The notes beneath the pieces are model-generated. The model ran no database searches. It was not told the DNA's origin and saw only the letters and a program-made list of their open reading frames with translations. A stretch of DNA of 64,000 nt from Acidimicrobiales bacterium. Lineage in GTDB: Bacteria > Actinomycetota > Acidimicrobiia > Acidimicrobiales > MedAcidi-G1. Shown in pieces: positions 8,766-17,460 of this stretch; position 1 is the stretch's first letter, and the number at the start of each line of letters is the position of its first letter. Where the stretch lies: the NCBI GenBank assembly GCA_016845305.1, contig JAERSW010000027.1, positions 1-64,000 of the forward strand, in the 5' to 3' direction. The translations under genes were made by a program, and so were the position numbers.

Positions 8766-9133
8766 AACACCTGTTCTGTCTTCTCTGGCCGGTCCTGTCG
8801 GACCGGCTCCGGTGGGCCGAACGGCCCGGATCGGGGATCAACTCCTCCAGTCGGACTTCCGACGGTTCCGACCGACGGGATTCCGAGGTGGAGGACGTGT
8901 CGTGGACGACGTCCCGGCCCCCGATTCCTACCGCAGGTCCCGGACCACGTGGTGGATTCCGGAAGGGTGGAGGGAGGTACCTCCGGGATGTCGACGTCCG
9001 CCCGACGACCCCCTCACACTACCGACGGCCCCGGAGGACCACAACGCGCCCGCCAGCGGCCCGAGCGGCGGACCGGCGCGACGGGTCCGCGTCTGTGCAG
9101 GTCAGGAGGGGTGTCGGCCGGTAGGGGGTCCGC
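8766..9133 (-). promoter_or_regulatory. Gene-free region upstream of rho with palindrome
   Basis: This 368-nt stretch is the longest gene-free interval in the window. It contains a candidate rho promoter (9016-9044), and the leader would include the perfect 12-bp palindrome GGAGGTACCTCC at 8973-8984 and CCACGTGG at 8945-8952. A structured leader of about 240 nt would fit Rho autoregulation by attenuation, known in other bacteria. I see no open frame with coding character in it. Confidence 0.5.
9016..9044 (-). promoter_or_regulatory. Candidate rho promoter
   Basis: On the minus strand TTGTGG (9044-9039) and TAGTGT (9021-9016) are separated by exactly 17 nt. The predicted start lies about 243 nt upstream of the rho GTG. 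Confidence 0.4.
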
Positions 9134-10294
9134 TCACGGAGCGAGCAGGCGACCCATCAGCGAATGGCCCGGGACCGGCTCGCAGTGGGCCACGCCGGGC
9201 TCGTCGAACGTCCCCCCGGGACCGTCCACCTCGGAGTCGACCAGCAGGTAGGGCACCGGGTCGGGGGTGTGGGTGCGGGTGGTCAGCGGCGTGGCGTGGT
9301 CGGGCAGCATCAGCAGCCGCCACGGGCCCATGGCGTCCAGCGCCGGGACCAGGTCGGCCATGATCCGGCGGTCCCAGTTCTCGAGCGCCTCGACCTTGTC
9401 GGCCACGTCGCCGGCGTGCCCGGCCTCGTCGGTGGCCTCCACGTGGATGACGAACAGGTCCAGGCCGCCCGCCAACTCGGCCAGGGCGACGTCCCGCTTG
9501 CCCTCGTAGTCGGTGTCGTACCAGCCGGTGGCCCCCGGGATGTCGCAGATCTTCATGCCGGACAGCACCCCGATGCCCCGGACCAGGTCCACCGCGGTGA
9601 CCAGCCCGGCCTCCACGCCGTGGGTGTCGCGGAACGACGGGACCTGCGGCTGGAAGCCCTGGCCCCACAGCCAGGCCTGGTTGGCCTCCAGGTCGAAGCC
9701 GGCCAGCACCTCGGCGCACGCCTCCATCACCTCGACCAGCGGACCGGCCGCCGGACCGGTGGGCAGCACCACGGGGTCCCCCGACAGGTCGTGGGGCGGG
9801 GTGCAGTCGGCGTCGATCCAGGCCTTCGGGGCGATCATGGCGTTGCGGAAGCCGACCCCGGCGAGGAACTCGACGCCCTCGAACGACGGTGCCACCCGTT
9901 CGTTCAGGGCGGCCATCACGGCGGCACCCTCCTCGTTGCTGGGGTTGGCACCGGCGTAGTCGGCCATCACGCCATCGCGGACGACCACCAGGTTGCAGCG
10001 GAAGGCCGTCTGGTCGGGGCGCAGGGTGCGCCCCATGGCCGCCACCTCGATGGGGGCCCGACCCGTGTGGTACTCGGCCGGATCGAAGCCCATGATGGCC
10101 ATGTTCCCGACGTCGCTGCCCGGTGGCATCCCCTCGGGGATGACCGCGGCCCGTCCCACCTCGCCACGGGCCGCCAGGGCGTCCAGCACCGGGGTGTGGG
10201 CCACCTCCATCGGCGTGCGGCCGTCCAGCTCGGGGACCGGCAGGTCGGCGCAGCCGTCGGGGACGCAGATCACGTGCTTGCGGGGGGCGGTCAT
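9134..10294 (-). CDS. ApgM-family enzyme, proposed homoserine kinase
   Basis: A 386-residue member of the archaeal-type cofactor-independent phosphoglycerate mutase family in the alkaline phosphatase superfamily. Metal-site segments are PDGCAD (12-17), the likely phosphoryl-accepting serine in GSDVGNMA (Ser60), HVEATDEAGHAGD and LPDHATP. It sits 22 nt after thrC in the order hom-thrC-this gene, exactly where thrB would be, and no GHMP-type thrB is present in the block. A subfamily of ApgM-like proteins beside threonine genes is annotated as proposed homoserine kinase (TIGR02535), and I infer that role. Glycolytic phosphoglycerate mutase is the alternative. Confidence 0.85.
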   Translation of the reverse strand: MTAPRKHVICVPDGCADLPVPELDGRTPMEVAHTPVLDALAARGEVGRAAVIPEGMPPGSDVGNMAIMGFDPAEYHTGRAPIEVAAMGRTLRPDQTAFRCNLVVVRDGVMADYAGANPSNEEGAAVMAALNERVAPSFEGVEFLAGVGFRNAMIAPKAWIDADCTPPHDLSGDPVVLPTGPAAGPLVEVMEACAEVLAGFDLEANQAWLWGQGFQPQVPSFRDTHGVEAGLVTAVDLVRGIGVLSGMKICDIPGATGWYDTDYEGKRDVALAELAGGLDLFVIHVEATDEAGHAGDVADKVEALENWDRRIMADLVPALDAMGPWRLLMLPDHATPLTTRTHTPDPVPYLLVDSEVDGPGGTFDEPGVAHCEPVPGHSLMGRLLAP

Positions 10295-10316
10295 GGTCGG
10301 GGCATCCTCGCAGCAA

Positions 10317-11696
10317 TCAGCCACGCCGACAGGACCGGACGTGGTCCTGCACCGTGGCCAGGTCGTCGGGGAGCGCGACGAGCCGCTCGGGCCGCTCGTG
10401 GAGGTCGGCGAGGCGCTCGGGCAGGGCGGGGCGGGCTCCGGTGGCCGCCTCGACGGCGTCGGGGAACTTGGCCGGGTGGGCGGTGGCCAACGCCACCATC
10501 GGGATCGACGGGTCGCGCCGGCAGGCCCGGGCGGCCAGCACGCCGACCGCGGTGTGCGGATCCAGCACGATCCCCGACCGGTCGGCCTCGTCGCCGATGC
10601 AGGCCCGGACCTCGTCGTCGCCGAAGCGGGCCCCGGCCCACCCGTCGGCCAGGCCGGCGTGCTGGACGGCGTCGAGGCGGAACCGGCCGGTGGCCCGGAA
10701 GTCGTCCAGCTGGGCGCCGACGGCCGCGCCGTCCCGTCCGCCCATCTCGAAGAGCAGCCGCTCGAGGTTGGAGGACACCTGGATGTCCATGCTGGGCGAG
10801 GTCGTCGGGACCACCTCGGCGATGTCCATGGCCCCCTCGGCGAAGAACCGGGTGAGCACGTCGTTGGTGTTGCTGCCCACCACCAGCTGTGGGACCTCCA
10901 GGCCGGACAGGCGGGCCACGTGGCCGGCGAAGACGTTGCCGAAGTTGCCCGTGGGCACCGAGAAGGCCACCGGCGACCGACGTCCACCGAGGCGCTCGGC
11001 GGCCACCACGTAGTAGACGACCTGCGCCATGACCCGGGCCCAGTTGATGGAGTTCACGGCCGACAACCGCACCTCGTCGCGGAAGGCCACGTCGGCGAAC
11101 ATGGCCTTCACCAGGTCCTGGCAGTCGTCGAACGTGCCGTCGACGGCCACGTTGTGGACGTTGGCCGACGGCACGGTCGTCATCTGGCGCCGCTGCACGT
11201 CCGACACCCGACCGGCCGGGTGGAGGATCACGATGTCGACCGCCTCGCGGTCCCGGCAGGCCTCGATGGCCGCCGAGCCGGTGTCGCCCGAGGTGGCGCC
11301 CACGATGGTGACCCGCTCGCCGCGCCGCGACAGCTCGTGGTCGAAGAGCCGGCCCACCAGCTGGAGGGCGACGTCCTTGAAGGCCAGCGTGGGCCCGTGG
11401 AACAGCTCGAGGAGGTGGATCCCGTCGGACAACTCGACCAGCGGGGTCACGTCGGGGTGGTCGAAGCCGGCATAGGCGTCGTCGACCATGGCGGCGAAGG
11501 CGTCGGCGTCGATGGCGTCGCCCACGAAGGGTGCCATGACCTCGACGGCCGTCTCCACGTAGTCGCCGCGCCCCCCGGAGCCCAGCGTGGGCCACGACTC
11601 GGGGACGTAGAGGCCGCCGTCGTCGGCCAGGCCGGCCAGCAGCGTGTCGGCGAAGTCGAGGACGGGGGCGGCCCCCCGGGTGCTCACGTACCGCAT
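10317..11696 (-). CDS. thrC: Threonine synthase
   Basis: A 459-residue PLP enzyme that converts O-phosphohomoserine to threonine. The PLP lysine is Lys107 in HGPTLAFKD. GATSGDTGSAA binds the phosphate, and the N-terminal YVSTRG and long C-terminal domain identify the long E. coli/yeast class of the enzyme. It lies 34 nt downstream of hom and 22 nt upstream of the ApgM-like gene, forming a threonine operon. Confidence 0.96.
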   Translation of the reverse strand: MRYVSTRGAAPVLDFADTLLAGLADDGGLYVPESWPTLGSGGRGDYVETAVEVMAPFVGDAIDADAFAAMVDDAYAGFDHPDVTPLVELSDGIHLLELFHGPTLAFKDVALQLVGRLFDHELSRRGERVTIVGATSGDTGSAAIEACRDREAVDIVILHPAGRVSDVQRRQMTTVPSANVHNVAVDGTFDDCQDLVKAMFADVAFRDEVRLSAVNSINWARVMAQVVYYVVAAERLGGRRSPVAFSVPTGNFGNVFAGHVARLSGLEVPQLVVGSNTNDVLTRFFAEGAMDIAEVVPTTSPSMDIQVSSNLERLLFEMGGRDGAAVGAQLDDFRATGRFRLDAVQHAGLADGWAGARFGDDEVRACIGDEADRSGIVLDPHTAVGVLAARACRRDPSIPMVALATAHPAKFPDAVEAATGARPALPERLADLHERPERLVALPDDLATVQDHVRSCRRG

Positions 11697-11730
11697 GGCG
11701 TCGTCGCGTCCGGTTCCCCGAGGGCGGCGG

Positions 11731-13041
11731 TCAGTCGCCGATGACCCGCAGGACGCTGCCCACGGCCCGCACGGCGTCCAGCGACCGCAGGTCGTGCAGG
11801 GTGGCCCGCAGGTCGCGCTCGCGGGCACCGTGGGTGATGAAGACCAGCCGGGCCTCGCTGCCCATGCCCTCCTGCTCCATGGAGCGGATGGACACGCCGT
11901 GCTCGCCGAACACGGCGGCCACCGCGGCCAGGACGCCGGGGCGGTCGTCGACCTCGACGTTCAGGTAGTAGGCCGACACCACGTCGTCGATGGGGGCGAT
12001 GCGGGCCCGCTCGAGCGTGCCGATGGTGGCGCCGTGGCCACGGGCCAGGTTGCCGGCGGCGTCGACCAGGTCGCCGAGGACCGCCGATGCGGTCGGTCGG
12101 CCACCGGCACCCCGGCCATACAGCATCAGGTCGCCGGCCGCACCACCCTCGACGAACACGGCGTTGAAGCTGCCGTTCACCGAGGCCAGCGGGTGGTCAA
12201 GCGGCACCAGCGTGGGATGCACCCGCACCCCGACCTGTGCCTGGCCATCGTCGGCCACCGTCTGCTCGGCCACGGCCAGCAGCTTGATGCAGTGCTTCAG
12301 GTCGGCGGCGAACTCGATGTCGGCCACCGTGATCCCCGAGATGCCCTCGTGGTACACGTCGCCGGCCACCACCCGGGCGCCGAAGGCGACGGTGGCCATG
12401 ATGGCCGCCTTGGCGCCGGCGTCGTACCCCTCCACGTCGGCCGTGGGGTCGCGCTCGGCGTAGCCGAGGCCCTGCGCCTCGGCCAGGGCGTCGCCGTAGG
12501 AGGCGCCGTCGTCGGCCATCCGGGTGAGGATGAAGTTCGTCGTGCCGTTGACGATGCCCATGACCCGGGTGATGGGCTCGGCGGCCAGCGACTCGCGCAG
12601 CGGCCGCATGATGGGGATGGCCCCGGCCACCGCGGCCTCGAACAGCAGGTCGACGCCGTTGGCCTCGGCCAGGGCGTACAACTCGGCGCCGTGGTTGGCC
12701 AGCAACTCCTTGTTGGCCGTCACCACCGGCTTGCCGGCGGCCAGGGCGGTGGACACCAGCTCGCGGGCCGGCTCGATGCCCCCCATGACCTCGACGACCA
12801 CGTCCACGTCGGGATCGGACACCACGGCGGCCGCGTCGGTGGTGAAGGCGTCGTCGGCCACCGGCACGTCGCGGTCGATGGCCGTGTTGCGCACGGCGAT
12901 CCGGGTGACCTCGAGGTCGAGGCCTCGACGGCGGGCCACCTCGGAACGCCGCTCGGCGACCAGGGCGGCCAGGGCCGCGCCCACGTGGCCGCAGCCCAGC
13001 AGGCCGACGCGCACGGACACCGGATCGGGGGACGCGTTCAT
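11731..13041 (-). CDS. hom: Homoserine dehydrogenase
   Basis: A 436-residue NAD(P)-dependent enzyme that reduces aspartate semialdehyde to homoserine. The Rossmann motif GLLGCGHVG starts at residue 13, followed by the substrate region GTTNFILTRM and AERDPTADVEGYDAGAKAAI. A C-terminal ACT domain (about 355-436, beginning near YYLNVEVDDRPGVLA) implies allosteric control by threonine. The ATG at 13041 has TACCGT 7 nt upstream, giving its own leaderless promoter 31 nt after lysA. Confidence 0.96.
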   Translation of the reverse strand: MNASPDPVSVRVGLLGCGHVGAALAALVAERRSEVARRRGLDLEVTRIAVRNTAIDRDVPVADDAFTTDAAAVVSDPDVDVVVEVMGGIEPARELVSTALAAGKPVVTANKELLANHGAELYALAEANGVDLLFEAAVAGAIPIMRPLRESLAAEPITRVMGIVNGTTNFILTRMADDGASYGDALAEAQGLGYAERDPTADVEGYDAGAKAAIMATVAFGARVVAGDVYHEGISGITVADIEFAADLKHCIKLLAVAEQTVADDGQAQVGVRVHPTLVPLDHPLASVNGSFNAVFVEGGAAGDLMLYGRGAGGRPTASAVLGDLVDAAGNLARGHGATIGTLERARIAPIDDVVSAYYLNVEVDDRPGVLAAVAAVFGEHGVSIRSMEQEGMGSEARLVFITHGARERDLRATLHDLRSLDAVRAVGSVLRVIGD

Positions 13042-13048
13042 GGCGATG

Positions 13049-13054
13049 ACGGTA
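13049..13054 (-). promoter_or_regulatory. Leaderless -10 element of hom, TACCGT
   Basis: TACCGT on the minus strand ends 7 nt before the ATG of hom, inside the short lysA-hom spacer. Confidence 0.55.
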
Positions 13055-13072
13055 CCGCCCGGACCCGGCCGG

Positions 13073-14395
13073 TCAGTCGCCGGATTCGGCGGCCTGGCCC
13101 CCGGCGAACAGCTGGCCCCCGGCGAACGGGTCGCGCAGCACCAGGTCGTCGTAGGTCTCTCGGCGGACCACGAGGCGGGCGTCGCCGTCGGCCACGAACA
13201 CCACGGCGGGGCGCAGGACGTGGTTGTAGTTGGAGCCCATGGAGACCCCGTACGCACCGGTCACCGGGGTGGCCAGTACGTCGCCGACGGCGAGGTCGTC
13301 GGGCACCCATCCCTCCCGGACCAGCAGGTCGCCGGACTCGCAGTGCTTGCCCACCACCCGGACGGCCCGGGGCCGCTCGGCGGCCGCGGCACGGGGCAGC
13401 AGCGTCTCGTAGCCGGAGCCGTAGAGCACGGGCCGCGGGTTGTCGCTCATGCCGCCGTCGACGGCCACGTAGGTGCGGATGCCGGGGAGGTCCTTGACGG
13501 TGCCCACCCGGTAGAGGGTCACCGCGGCGGCGGCCACGATGGACCGGCCGGGCTCGGCCGACACGCGGGCGGTGACCCCGGCGGCGTCGCACACGGCCCG
13601 GATCCCGGCCGCCCACTCGGTGAGGGTGGGCGCCGACTCGCCCTCCACGTAGGGCACGCCGAGGCCGCCACCGACCGACAGCTCGGGCAGGTCGAACGGG
13701 GCGGCGAAGCCGGCCAGGACCTCGACGGCCCGGGCGAAGGCGCCCACCTCGAACACCTGGCTGCCGATGTGGGCGTGCAGGCCGACCAGCTCGACGGCCG
13801 ACGACGCCGCCGCCCGCTCCACCGCGGCCGCGGCCAGGCCGGTCGACACGGTGAAGCCGAACTTGGAGTCGTCCTGGCCGGTGGCCACGAACTCGTGGGT
13901 GTGCGCCTCGACCCCGGGGGTGATACGCAGCAGGACCCGCGGGCGGGCGCCGGTGGCGGCGGCCAGTGCGTCGAGGCGGTCCAGCTCGTCGAACGAGTCG
14001 ACGACGATCCGGCCCACGCCCTCCTCGACGGCCATGGCCAGCTCGAGGTCGCTCTTGTTGTTGCCGTGCAGGACGAGGCGGTCGCCGGGCACGCCGGCCC
14101 GGCGGGCCACCGACAGCTCGCCGCCGGTGGCCACGTCGAGGTGCATGCCCGCCTCGTGGGCCAGGCGGGCCATGGCGCCGCACAGGAAGGCCTTCGAGGC
14201 GTAGGCCACGCCGTCGCCGAAGGCGGCCACCGCCTCGCGGCAGCGGGCCCGCAGGTGGGCCTCGTCGTAGACGAACAGGGGCGTGCCGAACTCGTCGGCC
14301 AGGTCGACCAGGTCGCATCCGCCGACCGACAGGCGACCGTCATCGCCGATGGCCGCCGTGTCAGGGAGTAGCCCGATGGGCAGGGGTCCGGCCAT
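13073..14395 (-). CDS. lysA: Diaminopimelate decarboxylase
   Basis: A 440-residue fold-type III PLP enzyme catalysing the last step of lysine synthesis. The PLP lysine is Lys68 in YASKAFLCG. SVGGGLGVPY binds the phosphate, EPGRS follows, and HCESGDLL supplies the cysteine at the dimer active site. It starts 2 nt after the argS stop. The 3' end contains a duplicated GGCCCCCGGCGAAC block that encodes AGGQLFAGGQ. Confidence 0.95.
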   Translation of the reverse strand: MAGPLPIGLLPDTAAIGDDGRLSVGGCDLVDLADEFGTPLFVYDEAHLRARCREAVAAFGDGVAYASKAFLCGAMARLAHEAGMHLDVATGGELSVARRAGVPGDRLVLHGNNKSDLELAMAVEEGVGRIVVDSFDELDRLDALAAATGARPRVLLRITPGVEAHTHEFVATGQDDSKFGFTVSTGLAAAAVERAAASSAVELVGLHAHIGSQVFEVGAFARAVEVLAGFAAPFDLPELSVGGGLGVPYVEGESAPTLTEWAAGIRAVCDAAGVTARVSAEPGRSIVAAAAVTLYRVGTVKDLPGIRTYVAVDGGMSDNPRPVLYGSGYETLLPRAAAAERPRAVRVVGKHCESGDLLVREGWVPDDLAVGDVLATPVTGAYGVSMGSNYNHVLRPAVVFVADGDARLVVRRETYDDLVLRDPFAGGQLFAGGQAAESGD

Positions 14396-14397
14396 GG

Positions 14398-16035
14398 TCA
14401 GGCCCCGTCCCCGTCGTCGTCCCCGCGCCACATCTCGGTGGGGGCGCCCACGCCGAGCAGGTCGAGGGCCACGACCAGGCCGATGCGGGCGCCCTCGGCC
14501 AGCCACAGGCGGGCCACCGACAGTGCCGGGTCGACGCCGTCGCCCAGCACCCGACAGTCGTGGTAGAAGCCGTGGAACGACGCGGCGAGGTCCCGCACCC
14601 AGGTGGTGACCTGGTGCGGGGCCCGTTCCCGGCAGGCCCGGGCCACGGTGTCGGGCAGCTCGTGCAGCGCCCGCAGCACCTCCAGCTCGCGGGGGTGCGA
14701 CAGCAACGACAGGTCGGCGTCGGCCAGGTCGCCCCGGTCCACGCCGGCCTCGGCGGCCCGACGGGCGATCTGGTGGATGCGGGCGTGCGCGTACTGCACG
14801 TAGAAGACGGGGTTCTCGTTGACCTGGCTGGCCACCAGGTCCAGGTCGAACGTCTGGGGGGAGTCGACCGACAGCAGCAGGTAGGTGAAGCGGGCCGCGT
14901 CGGCGCCCACCTCGCCGACCACCTCGGCCAGTTCGACCATCTCGCCGGTGCGCTTGGACAGCCGGACCTCCTTCCCGTCGCGCTGCAGGGCCACCAGCTG
15001 GGTGATGGCGATCTGGAGCTCGTCGGGGTCGTGGCCGAGGAGGGCCATGGCGGCGTGCATGCGGGCCACGTAGCCGTGGTGGTCGGCGCCGAACACGTTC
15101 ACCAGCCGGTCGGCCCGGGCGAACTTGTCGCGGTGGTAGGCCACGTCGGGCATGAGGTAGGTGGGCTCGCCGTCGCCCTTGACCAGCACCCGGTCCTTGT
15201 CGTCGCCGTGGTCGGTGCTGCGCAGCCACACCGCACCGTCCTCGTCGTACACCGCACCGGCGGCTCGCAGGTCGGCCAGCGTGGCGTCGATGGCGCCCGT
15301 GGCGATCATGGAGCGCTCGCTGAACCACGAGTCGAAGTGGATGGAGAGGTCCTCCAGCACGGCCCGGTGGGCGGCCAGCGCCCGGGCGTAGCCCCACTCC
15401 ATCGGGTCGGCGTCGACGGGCATCTCCCCGGCCCAGTCCACGATGTACTGGCCGTGGTAGCCGTCCTCGGGCACGTCGTCGCCGACGGCCCGGGCGGCCA
15501 GCGAGGCGGCGAAATTCTGCATCTGGAGGCCGCGGTCGTTGATGTAGAACTCCCGGACCACGTCGTGGCCGCACCGCTCGTAGAGGCGGGCCACCGAGTC
15601 GCCGTAGCAGGCACCGCGGCCGTGGCCGGCGTGCAGCGGGCCGGTGGGGTTGGCGCTGACGAACTCGACGATGACCGAGGTGCCCTCGCCGGTGGCGTGC
15701 CGGGCGTAGCCGTCGTCGCCGCCCGCCACCACCTCGGCCAGGACGTCGTGCAGCCAGGTGTCGGCCAGCCGGAAGTTGACGAAACCGGGGCCGGCCACCT
15801 CGACGCCCACCACGTGGGGTGGCGGCGTGGCCGTCAGGTGCTCGGCCAGCTGGGTGCCCAGCTCGCGGGGGTTGCGGCCGGCCGCCTTGGCCGAGGTCAG
15901 GGCCACGTTGGTCGACCAGTCGCCGTGCTCCGGGTTGCCGGGCCGTTCCAGTTGGACGACCTCGGGGACGGGGTCCACGCCGAGGGCACCGAGGGCGCCG
16001 CGGATGGCGTCGGTGAGGGTGTCGCGCACGTCCAT
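14398..16035 (-). CDS. argS: Arginyl-tRNA synthetase
   Basis: A 545-residue class I synthetase. The HIGH-type motif is HAGH (135-138, in NPTGPLHAGHGRG), the KMSKS-like loop is VRLSKRTGEMV, and the anticodon-binding DALR-like domain is C-terminal. It starts the argS-lysA-hom-thrC-apgM-like block. The argS-lysA-hom-thrC order is typical of Actinobacteria. A TAGCAT about 70 nt upstream is the nearest promoter-like element. Confidence 0.96.
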   Translation of the reverse strand: MDVRDTLTDAIRGALGALGVDPVPEVVQLERPGNPEHGDWSTNVALTSAKAAGRNPRELGTQLAEHLTATPPPHVVGVEVAGPGFVNFRLADTWLHDVLAEVVAGGDDGYARHATGEGTSVIVEFVSANPTGPLHAGHGRGACYGDSVARLYERCGHDVVREFYINDRGLQMQNFAASLAARAVGDDVPEDGYHGQYIVDWAGEMPVDADPMEWGYARALAAHRAVLEDLSIHFDSWFSERSMIATGAIDATLADLRAAGAVYDEDGAVWLRSTDHGDDKDRVLVKGDGEPTYLMPDVAYHRDKFARADRLVNVFGADHHGYVARMHAAMALLGHDPDELQIAITQLVALQRDGKEVRLSKRTGEMVELAEVVGEVGADAARFTYLLLSVDSPQTFDLDLVASQVNENPVFYVQYAHARIHQIARRAAEAGVDRGDLADADLSLLSHPRELEVLRALHELPDTVARACRERAPHQVTTWVRDLAASFHGFYHDCRVLGDGVDPALSVARLWLAEGARIGLVVALDLLGVGAPTEMWRGDDDGDGA

Positions 16036-16107
16036 GGCGGGATGCTCCGGTGGGCTGGGCTCGTCGGTCAGGGGCGGGTCCGACCGGCGGAGCCGGGGGA
16101 TCCCCCG

Positions 16108-16113
16108 ATGCTA
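16108..16113 (-). promoter_or_regulatory. Candidate -10 of argS, TAGCAT
   Basis: TAGCAT on the minus strand would start transcription near 16100, a leader of about 65 nt. The perfect palindrome GGGGGATCCCCC at 16095-16106 lies right at the predicted start and could be an operator or leader hairpin. Confidence 0.3.
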
Positions 16114-16142
16114 CCGGCGGCCCCCCTCCCGGCCCGGGTGCG

Positions 16143-16148
16143 TAATCT
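16143..16148 (+). promoter_or_regulatory. Leaderless -10 element TAATCT
   Basis: TAATCT ends 7 nt before the GTG at 16156. It is the most A+T-rich -10 of the series and supports the GTG start over longer frames. Confidence 0.55.
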
Positions 16149-16155
16149 GCGCGCC

Positions 16156-17394
16156 GTGTCGCCCTCGAGTTCGTCCACCGGCTCCCCCATCGACCCGCCC
16201 GCCATCGATCGGCCTCCCATCGATCACGACGCGCTGATCCACGATCGACGGGACCGGCTCCGGGCCCGGATGGTCGACCACGGCGTCGACGCCTGCCTGC
16301 TGTTCGACCCGGTCAACGTCCGGTACGCCACCGGGGCCCGCAACATGCAGGTCTTCCACCAGCGGAACCCCTCCCGCTACCTGTTCCTGCCCGTCGAGGG
16401 GCCGGTGGTGCTGTTCGAGTTCACCGGGGCCCACCACCTGGCCGACGGGCTGTCCACCATCGACGAGGTGCGGCCCGCCACCACGGCCAGCTACGTGGCC
16501 GCCGGACCGGCCATCGCCGACGTCGAACGCCGCTGGGCCGCCGAGGCCGCGGAGGTGCTGCGCACCGTGGTGGGCGACGGCGCCACGGTGGGCCTGGAGC
16601 GCATCAACCACGGCGCCTCGGCCGCGCTGGCCGACGCCGGCTTCACCATCGTCGACGCCCAGGCTCCGGTCGAGCGGGCCCGGGCCGTCAAGGGACCCCA
16701 GGAACTCCTCTGCATCCGGGAGAGCCTGCGGGCCACCGAGCGGGCCGTGCACGCCCTGCGCGACGCCATCCGCCCCGGCCTGACCGAGAACCAGCTGTGG
16801 TCCGAGCTGCACCGGGTGGTGGTGGCCGAGGGCGGCGACTACGTCGAGACCCGCCTCATGACGGCCGGCACCAACACGAACCCGTGGTTCCAGGAGACGG
16901 GCGACTCGCCCATCGAGCCGAACGCCCTGGTGGCGCTGGACACCGACGTGGTGGGCTGCCACGGCTACTACTCGGACTTCTCCCGCACCTTCCACGCCGG
17001 GCCCGACGCCCCCACCGCCGAGCAGCGGCGGCTCTACGGCCTGGCCCACGAGCAGGTCCACCACAACATGGCGGTCATCGGTCCCGGGGTGACGTTCCGG
17101 GAGTACGCCGAACGGGCGTGGGACATCCCCGACGAGTTCGCCGCCCACCGCTACTACCTGTCGTCCCACGGCGTGGGCATGACCGGCGAGTACCCCTACC
17201 TGTACCACCGCCACGACTTCGCGGCGTCGGGCTACGACGGGGTGATCGAGCCCGGGATGACCCTCTGCGTGGAGTCCTACATCGGGGCCGAGGGCGGCGC
17301 CGAGGGCGTGAAGCTCGAGGAACAGGTGCTGGTCACCGAGACCGGCACCGAACTGCTCAGCGACTTCCCGTTCGAGGCGTCGTTGCTGGCCTGA
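16156..17394 (+). CDS. M24 family aminopeptidase/creatinase-like protein
   Basis: A 412-residue pita-bread-fold protein with an N-terminal creatinase-like domain (about 30-165) and a C-terminal catalytic domain. Metal ligands are visible in order: Asp in ALDTDVVGCHGYYSDFSR (two Asp), His in SSHGVGM, Glu in VESYIG and Glu in KLEEQVLVTETG. It is probably a Xaa-Pro dipeptidase-type or related hydrolase. Some family members act on other C-N bonds, so the substrate is open. The GTG start is fixed by the leaderless -10. The gene ends inside an exact 14-bp tandem duplication. Confidence 0.85.
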   Translation: MSPSSSSTGSPIDPPAIDRPPIDHDALIHDRRDRLRARMVDHGVDACLLFDPVNVRYATGARNMQVFHQRNPSRYLFLPVEGPVVLFEFTGAHHLADGLSTIDEVRPATTASYVAAGPAIADVERRWAAEAAEVLRTVVGDGATVGLERINHGASAALADAGFTIVDAQAPVERARAVKGPQELLCIRESLRATERAVHALRDAIRPGLTENQLWSELHRVVVAEGGDYVETRLMTAGTNTNPWFQETGDSPIEPNALVALDTDVVGCHGYYSDFSRTFHAGPDAPTAEQRRLYGLAHEQVHHNMAVIGPGVTFREYAERAWDIPDEFAAHRYYLSSHGVGMTGEYPYLYHRHDFAASGYDGVIEPGMTLCVESYIGAEGGAEGVKLEEQVLVTETGTELLSDFPFEASLLA

Positions 17395-17408
17395 CGTTGC
17401 TGGCCTGA
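17381..17408 (+). repeat. Exact 14-bp tandem duplication ending at a stop codon
   Basis: CGTTGCTGGCCTGA occurs at 17381-17394 and again at 17395-17408. The first copy ends with the in-frame TGA of the M24 gene, so the duplication repeats its last four codons and stop. Confidence 0.95.
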
Positions 17409-17447
17409 CGGGGGCGTCGGCCCCGATCGACCACCGGGGGCCGGTGC

Positions 17448-17453
17448 TACGTT
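17448..17453 (+). promoter_or_regulatory. Leaderless -10 element TACGTT
   Basis: TACGTT ends 7 nt before the GTG of the ROK kinase, just after the duplicated end of the upstream gene. Confidence 0.55.
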
Positions 17454-17460
17454 CCGGCCC

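Noticed and set aside
5961-9251. A 1096-residue plus-strand open frame
   Set aside because: It runs antisense through rpmE, rho and the unknown gene. High G+C keeps third-frame reads open, and its translation is Arg/Pro/Gln-rich with no family features.
16095-16106. GGGGGATCCCCC as an intrinsic terminator
   Set aside because: It has no loop or T-tract and lies at the predicted argS transcription start, so a leader or operator role is more plausible, and neither is proven.
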